Shown here piece after piece: positions 1-6,671 of a DNA stretch of 20,305 nucleotides. The DNA lies in NCBI GenBank assembly GCA_050115555.1, contig JASFQI010000049.1, positions 1 through 20,305 of the forward strand, written 5' to 3'. Source of the stretch: JASFQI01 sp050115555. Its GTDB lineage: Bacteria; Desulfobacterota; DSM-4660; Desulfatiglandales; HGW-15. How positions within the stretch are numbered: the first letter of the stretch is position 1; each line of letters opens with the position of its first letter. The notes beneath the pieces are model-generated. The model saw only the letters and a list, made by a program, of their open reading frames with translations, searched no databases and was not told the origin of the DNA. The position numbers were made by a program, and so were the translations under genes.

Positions 1-1
1 C

Positions 2-724
2 ATCGAATACGCTCTTTTTACGCTTGGTGCAAAAGACCCCCGAATCGCCCTTCTCTACCAGGATGACGAGTTCGGCATGGAGGGGAAAAAGGGATTCGAT
101 GCGGCGGTGGAAAAGTACGGCCTCAACGTGGTGGCCACTGAAAAATACAGCCGCAGCGTCATTGACCTCAGTGCCCAGGTCCACAACATCAAGGCGGCGA
201 AACCGGACTATGTCTTCATGACAACCATTCCTTCACACAGCATCATGTTCCTGAAGGAAGCCATGAAAGTCGGCTTGAACGTGCCGATCCTGGCAGTAGC
301 CAACACGCGTTTCGAGCAGGTGATCGAGGTGGCAGGGGATGCAGCGGCCAATTTCTACACCACGGAATACACGGCCCTTCCGGGCGAGACAGGCGCTCCG
401 AGCATGGAAAAAATGATGGAGCTCTGGTACCAAAACAACCCGGCCGACACGGTACCCCCACGGTACTACATTCTTTCCCACGTCAATGCCATCATCATGG
501 TGGAAGCCATCAAGCGCTGCGGAAAGGACCTGACCAGGAAGAAACTCATCGAGACCCTGGAGTCCATGAAGGACTTCGACACCGGCGGAATTACGGGAAA
601 CATCACCTATTCGGACACCGATCACTGCCCTCTTTCGGCGATGCGGATCGTCAAGGCCAACCCTTCGACCGTGCGTTACGAGGCCGTAACCGATTGGGGT
701 CAGCCTAAGTTGACCATAAGGTAG
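2..724 (+). CDS. ABC transporter substrate-binding protein, branched-chain amino acid type (5' truncated)
   Basis: This is the C-terminal 240 residues of a periplasmic binding protein; the reading frame is open to the left edge, so the start and signal peptide lie outside. The readable part begins IEYALFTLGAKDPRIALLYQDDEFG, and that 'lyqDDefG' phrase followed by 'G..V......Y......D.saqv..ik...pDyVfm' is typical of type I periplasmic-binding folds (LivJ/LivK, Peripla_BP_6). In this family the protein captures a branched-chain or other hydrophobic amino acid, or an amide, for an ABC importer. The ligand cannot be read from sequence. No permease or ATPase of this system follows, so the partners should lie upstream or elsewhere. 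The stop TAG is followed after 17 bases by a strong hairpin, which suggests the gene ends its transcript. Confidence 0.88.
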   Translation: MEYALFTLGAKDPRIALLYQDDEFGMEGKKGFDAAVEKYGLNVVATEKYSRSVIDLSAQVHNIKAAKPDYVFMTTIPSHSIMFLKEAMKVGLNVPILAVANTRFEQVIEVAGDAAANFYTTEYTALPGETGAPSMEKMMELWYQNNPADTVPPRYYILSHVNAIIMVEAIKRCGKDLTRKKLIETLESMKDFDTGGITGNITYSDTDHCPLSAMRIVKANPSTVRYEAVTDWGQPKLTIR

Positions 725-741
725 CGCTGCCGCAAAGCAAA

Positions 742-773
742 CCGGAGGGGATGGTCTTTTCCATCCCCTCCGG
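742..773 (+). terminator. hairpin terminator after the binding-protein gene
   Basis: A perfect 13-bp inverted repeat (742-754 CCGGAGGGGATGG against 761-773 CCATCCCCTCCGG) encloses a 6-base loop TCTTTT. It begins 17 bases after the stop codon. No T-run follows the stem, so it is either a GC-rich terminator working without a classical U-tract or a 3' mRNA-stabilising structure. Confidence 0.65.
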
Positions 774-1022
774 AACCGCATGATCACGAGAGCATGACCC
801 GCTGGATTCCGTGTTCCAACCCTTCCCATACCGGAACACGTCCCGAGTTTCTCAAAAAAGCCCTGTCGACTCCCTCCACCCGCCGCGTTTCTCCTGTGAA
901 AGAAGGCGTGAATCGAATCCTTCTTTCTCACCCCTGACGTGATGTCCTTCCCGTCTGAGATCGGAACCGGGTGGTCCGGTGAAGGAAATGTCGTTCAGGC
1001 GCGCGCTACGCGGTGAACGCGT

Positions 1023-1051
1023 TTGACAGCTTCGGGTCGGTGGGATAGGAT
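1023..1051 (+). promoter_or_regulatory. sigma70-type promoter of the glnHPQ operon
   Basis: A perfect -35 box TTGACA (1023-1028) is followed by a 17-base spacer and a -10 box TAGGAT (1046-1051, four of six matches). Transcription would begin near 1058, giving a leader of about 75 bases before the glnH start. Confidence 0.75.
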
Positions 1052-1067
1052 GATTTGTTCGGTGACT

Positions 1068-1090
1068 TCGGGACGGCCTTTTCGTCCCGA
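1068..1090 (+). promoter_or_regulatory. 5' leader hairpin of the glnHPQ transcript
   Basis: The arms CGGGACG (1069-1075) and CGTCCCG (1083-1089) are perfectly complementary, extended by a T-A pair at 1068/1090, with the loop GCCTTTT. It would form about ten bases into the transcript, well before the ribosome binding site at 1122-1126. Its role is unknown; mRNA protection or regulation are both possible. Confidence 0.45.
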
Positions 1091-1132
1091 GATGAAGAGA
1101 AGATCGATTCTTGTAACGAAAAGGAGAGTACC

Positions 1133-1876
1133 ATGAAAAAGAGTTTCCGCATTTTTCTGGCGTTGCTGTTCGTTCTCCTCCTGGGGGTGGGAATGGCACA
1201 GGCCAAGCCCCTGACCGTGGGATGCGACACCAACTTCATGCCTTTCGAGTTCAAGGGGCCCGACGGAAAGTACACGGGCTTTGACATCGATCTCTGGGCC
1301 GCGATTGCAAAGGACCTGGGGCTCGAGTACGAGCTTCAGCCCATGGACTTCAACGGCCTCATTCCGGCGCTCCAGAGCGCAAACATCGATGCGGCCATTG
1401 CCGGTATGACCATCAAGAGCAAACGAGAGGAAGTGGTGGACTTTGCCTTCCCTTACTACGACTCGGGCCTCCTGCTCATGGTCCGAGCCGATGAGAAGGG
1501 CATCGGCGGCATCGAGGACCTGGGCGACAAGGTGGTGGCCACGAAGCTCGGCACGACCAGCGCGGACTTTGCCAAGAAGATCAAGACCAAGGACATCAAG
1601 CTGTTCCCCAACATCGATGGGGCCTATATGGAGCTTCGGAGCGGTGGTGCGGATGCCGTGATCTTCGACAAGCCCGCGATTCTCTACTACATCAAAACCG
1701 AAGGCAAAGGGGCCGTGAAGAACGTGGGACCCCTGTACGAAGGTCAGCCGTACGGCATCGCCTTTCCCCAGGGAAGCGAACTCCGGGAGAAGGTCTCCAT
1801 CACGATCCTGAAATTCATGGAAGACGGGACCTACGCCGAGATCTACAAGAAGTGGTTCGGAGAGGCGCCCAAGTAA
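1133..1876 (+). CDS. glnH: polar amino acid (glutamine-type) ABC transporter substrate-binding protein
   Basis: This 247-residue periplasmic binding protein feeds the permease and ATPase encoded next. A Sec signal peptide is clear: MKKSFR, a leucine-rich core, then cleavage after AQA at about residue 24. The mature protein starts KPLTVGCDTNFMPFEF and carries the family-3 signature GFDIDLWAAIAKDL, followed by DAAIAGMTIKSKRE and DAVIFDKP, all as in GlnH/HisJ relatives. I chose the ATG at 1133 because it has an AGGAG at 1122-1126, six bases upstream, and starts directly with the signal peptide; a longer in-frame start at 1055 would add residues before it. Glutamine is the default guess; arginine, histidine or cystine binders look much alike. 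Confidence 0.93.
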   Translation: MKKSFRIFLALLFVLLLGVGMAQAKPLTVGCDTNFMPFEFKGPDGKYTGFDIDLWAAIAKDLGLEYELQPMDFNGLIPALQSANIDAAIAGMTIKSKREEVVDFAFPYYDSGLLLMVRADEKGIGGIEDLGDKVVATKLGTTSADFAKKIKTKDIKLFPNIDGAYMELRSGGADAVIFDKPAILYYIKTEGKGAVKNVGPLYEGQPYGIAFPQGSELREKVSITILKFMEDGTYAEIYKKWFGEAPK

Positions 1877-2106
1877 CCTCTGTCCACACCGGGTTTCTTG
1901 CCTCAGGGGGCTTTACACTTCGAGAAATGCCCTTTCCGGGCAAGAGCCGAATCCCCTTGCTGCAAGAAGACCAGAGGAGCGGTACCGCCCCGCCGCAGAA
2001 AACGCCCTTTTCGGGCCAGCGGATGGGGCGTTACGCTCCGAGGCCGAGAACGTCATGACGCGCCCTGTGGCCGTCTCCGGCGCCGGCCTGCCGTGAAAGG
2101 AACGAC
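1877..2106 (+). other. 230-base intracistronic spacer between glnH and glnP with stem-loops
   Basis: There is no gene here. Two inverted repeats are visible: TGCCC/GGGCA at 1928-1932/1938-1942, and AACGCCC/GGGCGTT at 2001-2007/2026-2032. Such structures after a binding-protein gene often protect the upstream message and make the binding protein more abundant than the membrane components. Confidence 0.4.
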
Positions 2107-2772
2107 ATGGGCTTCGAATTCAAGTTCAGCGTCATCTGGGAATCCGTGCCGATCCTTCTGACCGGGGTCAAGCTGACCATTCTGATCACCTTCTTCGGGC
2201 TGGTGATCGGGTTCATACTGGGGACGTTCACCGGGCTCGGGAAAACCTCCCGGAACCGCTTCCTGTATGGGATCTCGGCCGCCTACGTCGAGAGCATCCG
2301 GGGAACGCCCCTGATGGTGCAGGTCCTGTTCCTCTACTTCGGGCTGCCCATGGTCCTGGGAATGCGGGTCCCTCCGATCGCGGCGGGCATCTCGGCCATC
2401 GCCATCAACTCGGGCGCGTACATCGCCGAGATCGTCCGGGGGGCCATCCAGTCCATGAACCGGGGACAGACCGAGGCCGGCCGCTCCATCGGCCTTTCTC
2501 ACGCCCAGTGCCTCCTGTACGTCATCTGGCCCCAGGCGTTCAAGCGGATGATCCCGCCCCTCGGAAACCAGTTCATCATCAGCCTCAAGGACACGTCGCT
2601 CCTCGTGGTGATCGGGGTCGGAGAGCTCACGCGGACCGGCCAGGAGATCATCGCCGTGAACTTCCGCGCCTTCGAGGTCTGGCTTACCGTGGCCCTGATG
2701 TATCTCGTCCTCACCTTGAGTCTTTCGTGGGTCCTGAGCCTCACGGAACGAAGACTGGAAATCAAAACGTGA
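2107..2772 (+). CDS. glnP: polar amino acid ABC transporter permease
   Basis: This 221-residue inner-membrane permease belongs to the HisMQ/GlnP family. The N-terminus KFSVIWESVPILLTGVKLTI is the standard opening of the family, followed by several hydrophobic segments. The cytoplasmic EAA loop, which docks onto the ATPase, is visible as EAGRSIGLSHAQ..LYVIWPQA, followed by KRMIPPLGNQFIISLKDTSLL. As only one permease gene is present, it probably works as a homodimer. The start ATG has AAAGGA about six bases upstream. Its stop TGA overlaps the GTG start of glnQ by four bases (GTGA), showing translational coupling. Confidence 0.94.
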   Translation: MGFEFKFSVIWESVPILLTGVKLTILITFFGLVIGFILGTFTGLGKTSRNRFLYGISAAYVESIRGTPLMVQVLFLYFGLPMVLGMRVPPIAAGISAIAINSGAYIAEIVRGAIQSMNRGQTEAGRSIGLSHAQCLLYVIWPQAFKRMIPPLGNQFIISLKDTSLLVVIGVGELTRTGQEIIAVNFRAFEVWLTVALMYLVLTLSLSWVLSLTERRLEIKT

Positions 2773-3491
2773 TCGAGATTCGAGATCTGCACAAAAGCTT
2801 CGGCGACCTGGAGGTCCTCAAGGGCATCAACCTGCACATTCGCCCCGGGGAGGTGGTCGTGGTCATCGGCCCCAGCGGCTCGGGGAAGAGCACCCTTCTC
2901 CGGTGCATCAACCGCCTCGAGGAGATCACGTCCGGGACGATCATCGTGGACGGGCACGACCTCTACGCCCGGGAAACGGACATCAACTTCATACGCACCG
3001 AGGCGGGCATGGTGTTCCAGCAGTTCAACCTGTTCCCCCACATGACCGCTCTCAAAAACGTAACCCTCGGCCCGATCAAGGTCCGCAAGGTGCAGCGGAA
3101 GGAAGCGGAGCGCCTGGGCATGGAACTGCTGGCCAAGGTGGGGCTCAAGGACAAAGCCCACGTCCACCCGGATCAGCTCAGCGGCGGACAGAAGCAGCGG
3201 GTGGCCATTGCGCGGGCCCTCTCCCTTACGCCCAAGGTCATGCTCTTTGATGAGCCCACCAGCGCCCTGGACCCCGAGCTGGTGGGGGAGGTCCTCGAGG
3301 TCATGCGCCAGGTGGTCCGGGAGGGCATGACCATGGTGGTGGTGACCCACGAGATGGCTTTTGCCCGGGAGGCGGCCGACCGGGTCATCTTCATGGACGA
3401 CGGCATGATCGTAGAGGAAGACGTCCCCGACGAGATCTTCTCCAACCCGAAAAACCCGCGAACATCGGCATTCCTGGGCAAGGTCCACTGA
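2769..3491 (+). CDS. glnQ: polar amino acid ABC transporter ATP-binding protein
   Basis: This 240-residue cytoplasmic ATPase powers the importer with GlnP. All nucleotide-binding motifs are present: Walker A GPSGSGKST (34-42), Q-loop FQQFNLFPH (83-91), signature LSGGQ (137-141), Walker B VMLFDEP (157-163) and the H-loop histidine at 194 (VVVTHE). The length is exactly that of GlnQ/HisP relatives. The start is the GTG at 2769, overlapping the permease stop, because MIEIRDLHKSFG begins there; the upstream extension of the frame runs inside glnP and is not coding. A short imperfect hairpin (3496-3504 with 3513-3520) follows the stop and may end or trim the message. Confidence 0.96.
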   Translation: MIEIRDLHKSFGDLEVLKGINLHIRPGEVVVVIGPSGSGKSTLLRCINRLEEITSGTIIVDGHDLYARETDINFIRTEAGMVFQQFNLFPHMTALKNVTLGPIKVRKVQRKEAERLGMELLAKVGLKDKAHVHPDQLSGGQKQRVAIARALSLTPKVMLFDEPTSALDPELVGEVLEVMRQVVREGMTMVVVTHEMAFAREAADRVIFMDDGMIVEEDVPDEIFSNPKNPRTSAFLGKVH

Positions 3492-3557
3492 ACCGGCGAA
3501 AGGAATCCGTTCTCCTTCGCAGAAAACGAACCCCGACCTGGCGTGGAGGCATTCGGT

Positions 3558-3992
3558 GTGAAAAAGCAGATGGATCCCCGCATGCACTCGGCCGAGCACA
3601 TCCTGAACCAGACCATGGTCCGCCTGTTCGGCTGCGGCCGTTGCGTGAACGCCCACATCGAAACCAAGAAGAGCAAGTGCGACTACCGGTTCGAGCGCCC
3701 CCTGACCGGGGAAGAGGTCTCTCGTATCGAGCATGCGGTTCAGTTGGTGATTCGAGATGACCTGCCGGTCACGGAAGAGTACCTGCGCCGGGAGGCATGC
3801 GAGGAACGTTTCGACCTGGGGCGCCTTCCTGCGGATACGGGCGAGGAGATCCGCATCGTGCGTATCGGGGATTACGACGCCTGCCCCTGCATCGGCCCGC
3901 ACGTGCACTCCACGGCCGAGATCGAGGGGTTTCGCATCACGTCCACCGATTTCCAGGACGGCATTCTGCGCATCCGCTTCAAGCGGTCCTGA
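3558..3992 (+). CDS. free-standing alanyl-tRNA-editing-domain (AlaX/SAD-like) protein
   Basis: A 144-residue protein resembling the second additional domain of threonyl- and alanyl-tRNA synthetases, which also occurs alone as AlaX and deacylates mischarged tRNA(Ala). The first zinc motif HSAEH (H10, H14, HxxxH) and the second, CIGPH (C111, H115, CxxxH), are both present, so metal binding is plausible. The second motif differs from the usual CGGTH of editing domains. I prefer the GTG at 3558 because GGAGG sits eight bases upstream; a GTG at 3543 would add five residues. It follows glnQ by 66 bases with no clear promoter, so read-through from the transport operon is likely. The substrate may not be a Ser- or Gly-tRNA. 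Confidence 0.8.
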   Translation: MKKQMDPRMHSAEHILNQTMVRLFGCGRCVNAHIETKKSKCDYRFERPLTGEEVSRIEHAVQLVIRDDLPVTEEYLRREACEERFDLGRLPADTGEEIRIVRIGDYDACPCIGPHVHSTAEIEGFRITSTDFQDGILRIRFKRS

Positions 3993-3999
3993 ATGGACT

Positions 4000-4572
4000 A
4001 TGGCAGAGAAGAACAAAACGGGCCGTTCCGGGCTTCGGGTCTTCTCCGGGGGACAGGATCCCACGGCGAGGATCGGATCGGTTTCCGTGGTCGTGGCGCC
4101 GGAGCACAAACCGCCTTTTCCCGTGCAGGCGCGTGTCCTGGAGGAGGACACGTTCCTCGTGATGAGCGCAAGGCCCACCGTGTGCGAGCCCGAAGAGGAC
4201 CCCATCCGTCTCATGACGCGGCTCATCGAGACCCGGCCCGAGGTCCCCGGGAGCGTGCGGATCAGCGGGCGCAGGCCCTACCGGATACTGGCCATTGTCC
4301 ACGACGTGAACCAGGACCCGACCTGGCGGGAGTCGTGGGTGTCCGAGGCCCTCGAGGGGGCCCTGCGGGCTTCGGAAGAGCGGGGAATCGAGGCCCTTTC
4401 GCTGGAGATGCTCGGATGCGTACACGGCCGGTTGGACCCGTTGCGCTTCACCACCCTCCTCATCAGGACGATTCGACGGATCGATCCCGGGCGGATACAG
4501 CGCATCTGGCTGGTGTCTCCTCGAGGTGTCCGGGAGGCCGATGTGGCCCGCCGCCTTCGAGCGGCTCCCTGA
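4000..4572 (+). CDS. protein of unknown function, possible degenerate macro-like C-terminal half
   Basis: I do not recognise this 190-residue protein as a named family. The N-terminal half has no clear motif. The C-terminal half (from about residue 87, YRILAIVHDVNQDPTW) shows alternating strands and helices: ILAIVHDV, then a helix ending ALRASEERGIEALSLEMLG, then a helix, then IQRIWLVS. The order resembles the second half of a macro domain, compare VIHTVGP, AAREIGARTIAFPSIS and VIFVCFG in the gene at 17255. The NAAN motif and glycine loop are absent, so ADP-ribose binding is not supported. The ATG at 4000 lies seven bases after the previous stop, without a good ribosome binding site, so coupling to the upstream gene is likely. 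No signal peptide or membrane segment is present. Confidence 0.6.
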   Translation: MAEKNKTGRSGLRVFSGGQDPTARIGSVSVVVAPEHKPPFPVQARVLEEDTFLVMSARPTVCEPEEDPIRLMTRLIETRPEVPGSVRISGRRPYRILAIVHDVNQDPTWRESWVSEALEGALRASEERGIEALSLEMLGCVHGRLDPLRFTTLLIRTIRRIDPGRIQRIWLVSPRGVREADVARRLRAAP

Positions 4573-4603
4573 CAAGGGCCGGCCTCGACCCCTTGAAAGC
4601 CGC

Positions 4604-4631
4604 TTGACCGTGACTGCTCCCGTTCTATAAT
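4604..4631 (+). promoter_or_regulatory. sigma70-type promoter upstream of the gamma-carbonic-anhydrase homologue
   Basis: A -35 box TTGACC (4604-4609, five of six) and a perfect -10 box TATAAT (4626-4631) are separated by 16 bases. Transcription would start near 4638, leaving a leader of about 125 bases. This is the best promoter match on the plus strand and should drive the run of genes from 4763 to 9742. Confidence 0.82.
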
Positions 4632-4644
4632 GCCTGCATTCACC

Positions 4645-4672
4645 CCTGGAGCTGCAGCCGCTGCATTCCAGG
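4645..4672 (+). promoter_or_regulatory. nested leader hairpin downstream of the promoter
   Basis: Outer arms CCTGGA (4645-4650) and TCCAGG (4667-4672) enclose an inner hairpin TGCAG/CTGCA (4653-4657/4661-4665) with loop CCG. It sits within the first 35 bases of the predicted transcript. No known riboswitch was recognised; it may stabilise or regulate the message. Confidence 0.4.
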
Positions 4673-4762
4673 AATCGACCTTCTCTCAAAGCGGCCGGGG
4701 CTGAACGACCTTCCAAGCCATGGCAGGTTGAAGGGAGGCCCTGTTCGAGGCGGAGTTTGCAC

Positions 4763-5287
4763 ATGATACGAGCATTCGACGGAAAACGACCCAGAATCGC
4801 CGAATCGGCTTATGTGAACGAGGCGGCCTACGTGGTGGGCGACGTGGAGATCGGCGAGGGATCCAATATCTGGCCCGGCGCGGTCATTCGTGGCGACTTC
4901 GGCCGCATTCGCATCGGCCGAAACGTCTCCGTGGAGGACAACTGCGTGATTCACTCCGGGACCCCTTCCCCCGCGTCCGGAGACGTGGAGATCGGGGACC
5001 GTGTCCTCATCGGGCACGGAGCCGTGCTCAACTGCCGCAGGATCGGGAGCGACGTCCTGATCGGCATGAACGCCACCGTGCTTCACGACGCCGAGGTCGG
5101 GAGCGAGTGCATCGTGGCAGCCGGCTGCCTGGTGGGCCAGGGCATGATCGTACCGGATCGTTCCCTGGTGGTCGGAGTGCCCGGCAAGATCAAGGGGCCG
5201 CCCACGGAAGGGCAGCTCTGGTGGGTGCGTGAAGGGTACAAGGAGTACAACGATCTGGTCCGACGTTACCGCTCCGAGGGACTGTAG
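4763..5287 (+). CDS. gamma-carbonic anhydrase family (hexapeptide-repeat) protein, metal site altered
   Basis: This 174-residue protein has the left-handed beta-helix repeats of the gamma-carbonic anhydrase/YrdA/PaaY family, starting with VVGDVEIGEGSNIWPGAVIRGD and ending with the C-terminal helix. Two of the three usual zinc histidines are seen, H64 (VIH) and H85 (IGHGA). The third, normally five residues later, is an asparagine (N90 in IGHGAVLN). R43 and D45 of the conserved RGD are kept, while the glutamine of the usual 'QDN' is glutamate 58 (VEDN). Carbonic anhydrase activity is therefore doubtful. The ATG at 4763 has GGAG seven bases upstream; a TTG at 4757 is possible. It is the first gene after the strong promoter. 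Confidence 0.85.
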   Translation: MIRAFDGKRPRIAESAYVNEAAYVVGDVEIGEGSNIWPGAVIRGDFGRIRIGRNVSVEDNCVIHSGTPSPASGDVEIGDRVLIGHGAVLNCRRIGSDVLIGMNATVLHDAEVGSECIVAAGCLVGQGMIVPDRSLVVGVPGKIKGPPTEGQLWWVREGYKEYNDLVRRYRSEGL

Positions 5288-5314
5288 GCGGTGAAGGACC
5301 GCAGGGAGGCTTCC

Positions 5315-6664
5315 ATGGCATTGCCGTTCTCACCAGGGGTCGGGGGACCGCGGATGGACCGCCGCGAGTTCATTCGGTGGATGAGCCTGGCCGCTGCCGG
5401 CGCAGCCGCAGGGTGCGCCGTGAACCCGGTGACCGGGGAATCCCAGCTCATGCTCGTGAGCGAGCGGGACGAGATTCAAATCGACAAAACCAACTCCCCC
5501 CACCAGTTCTCGGCGGATTACGGGGTGACCCAGGACCGGGACCTGGACGCGTACATCCACCGCACGGGCCATGACATGGGGGTCCTCACGCACCGCCCCG
5601 ACATGCCTTACAACCTTCACTGCGTGAACGCCCCGTACGTGAACGCATACGCGTTTCCGGGCGGGACCATCGCCTGCACCCGGGGGATCCTGCTCGAGCT
5701 GGAGAGCGAGGCGGAGCTCGCCGCGCTCCTGGGCCACGAGCTGGGTCACGTAAACTCCCGTCACACGGCACAGCAGATGTCCCGGAACATGCTGATTTCC
5801 GCGGCCGCAGGAGGTCTCTCCTCTGTGGCGTCCGTGGGCGATTCCCTCCTGGGCGACCTTGTCTCCGGTCTGACCGGGATCGGCGCCGGAGCGCTCCTCG
5901 CCAAGTACAGCCGCGACAACGAGCGCGAAGCGGACGCACTGGCCGTGGAGTACATGAGGCGGGCGGGGTACAGCCCGGACGGCATGCTGGGCCTGATGGA
6001 GATGCTGAACAAGGAGTCCGGGAGGGGGTCCAACGCCTTTCAGCTCCTCTTCGCCACCCACCCCATGGGAAAGGAGCGGTATGCCCGGGCCCGGCAGTTG
6101 GTGGAGACCCGGTACCAGGCGGACCGAGGCCGTCCCGTTTACCGGGAGAGATACATGGACCACACAGCGCGCCTCCGCACCATCCGGGACGCCGTAGTGT
6201 CCATGCAGGAAGGGGACAAGGCCCTGTCCAAAAAGGACCCACGCGGTGCCGAAGGGCACTACCGCCGCGCCCTCGAGGTCGCTCCCCGGGATTACACGGC
6301 CCTGGTCAAGATGGCCGAGTGCCAGGTGGCCCGCAAGCGGTATGCCGACGCCCGTTCCTACGCGGAAAAGGCCCAGCAGGTCTACCCGGGAGAGGCCAGG
6401 GCCTACAACGTGAGCGGGGTCTCCCGGCTCATGGAGCGCGATTTCGACGGTGCCCACGAGGAATTTGCGGCCTACGAAAAGCGGCTCCCCGGAAACCCGA
6501 ACACCGTCTTTCTCCTGGGATTCTCCCTGGAGGGCATGGGGCGCAAAAAGGACGCTGCCCAGGCCTACTACAGCTACCTCAAACAGGTCTCCAGCGGTGA
6601 CCCGGCCCAGTATGCCTACCAGCGCCTCGTGGAGTGGGGCTACATCAAGTCTCGGAAGCAGTAA
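5315..6664 (+). CDS. M48 family metalloprotease lipoprotein with C-terminal TPR-like repeats
   Basis: This protease of about 449 residues has the BepA/LoiP-like layout: a lipoprotein signal, an M48 zinc-peptidase domain, then TPR-like helical repeats from about residue 300. The zinc site is HELGH (141-145), with the third ligand E203 in NEREAD. The signal segment carries twin arginines (DRREFIRWM) before a short hydrophobic run and a lipobox ending AAGC (C34), so Tat export and lipid anchoring are likely. BepA-type proteases act on outer-membrane proteins in the periplasm; a similar quality-control job is inferred. I chose the ATG at 5315, with GGGAGG five bases upstream; the ATG at 5354, which begins right at MDRREF, is a good alternative. 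sfsA follows after seven bases. Confidence 0.9.
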   Translation: MALPFSPGVGGPRMDRREFIRWMSLAAAGAAAGCAVNPVTGESQLMLVSERDEIQIDKTNSPHQFSADYGVTQDRDLDAYIHRTGHDMGVLTHRPDMPYNLHCVNAPYVNAYAFPGGTIACTRGILLELESEAELAALLGHELGHVNSRHTAQQMSRNMLISAAAGGLSSVASVGDSLLGDLVSGLTGIGAGALLAKYSRDNEREADALAVEYMRRAGYSPDGMLGLMEMLNKESGRGSNAFQLLFATHPMGKERYARARQLVETRYQADRGRPVYRERYMDHTARLRTIRDAVVSMQEGDKALSKKDPRGAEGHYRRALEVAPRDYTALVKMAECQVARKRYADARSYAEKAQQVYPGEARAYNVSGVSRLMERDFDGAHEEFAAYEKRLPGNPNTVFLLGFSLEGMGRKKDAAQAYYSYLKQVSSGDPAQYAYQRLVEWGYIKSRKQ

Positions 6665-6671
6665 GCAACGG

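Larger units (their letters stand above)
725..1132. other. 408-base intergenic region upstream of glnH
   Basis: I see no credible gene here. It holds the hairpin at 742-773, an 8-bp inverted repeat 810-817/833-840 (CGTGTTCC/GGAACACG), a 9-bp inverted repeat 898-906/919-927 (GAAAGAAGG/CCTTCTTTC), the promoter at 1023-1051 and a leader hairpin at 1068-1090. The two inverted repeats lie upstream of the promoter and could be regulator sites, but no known regulator consensus was recognised. Confidence 0.6.

Noticed and set aside
233..931. 232-residue minus-strand frame over the first gene and the gap
   Set aside because: It covers the binding-protein gene in antisense and its start lies among non-coding repeats.
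2499..4226. 575-residue open frame on the minus strand
   Set aside because: It lies opposite glnP, glnQ and the editing-domain gene, all with clear family motifs. Its histidine- and valine-rich composition is that of an antisense frame in GC-rich DNA.
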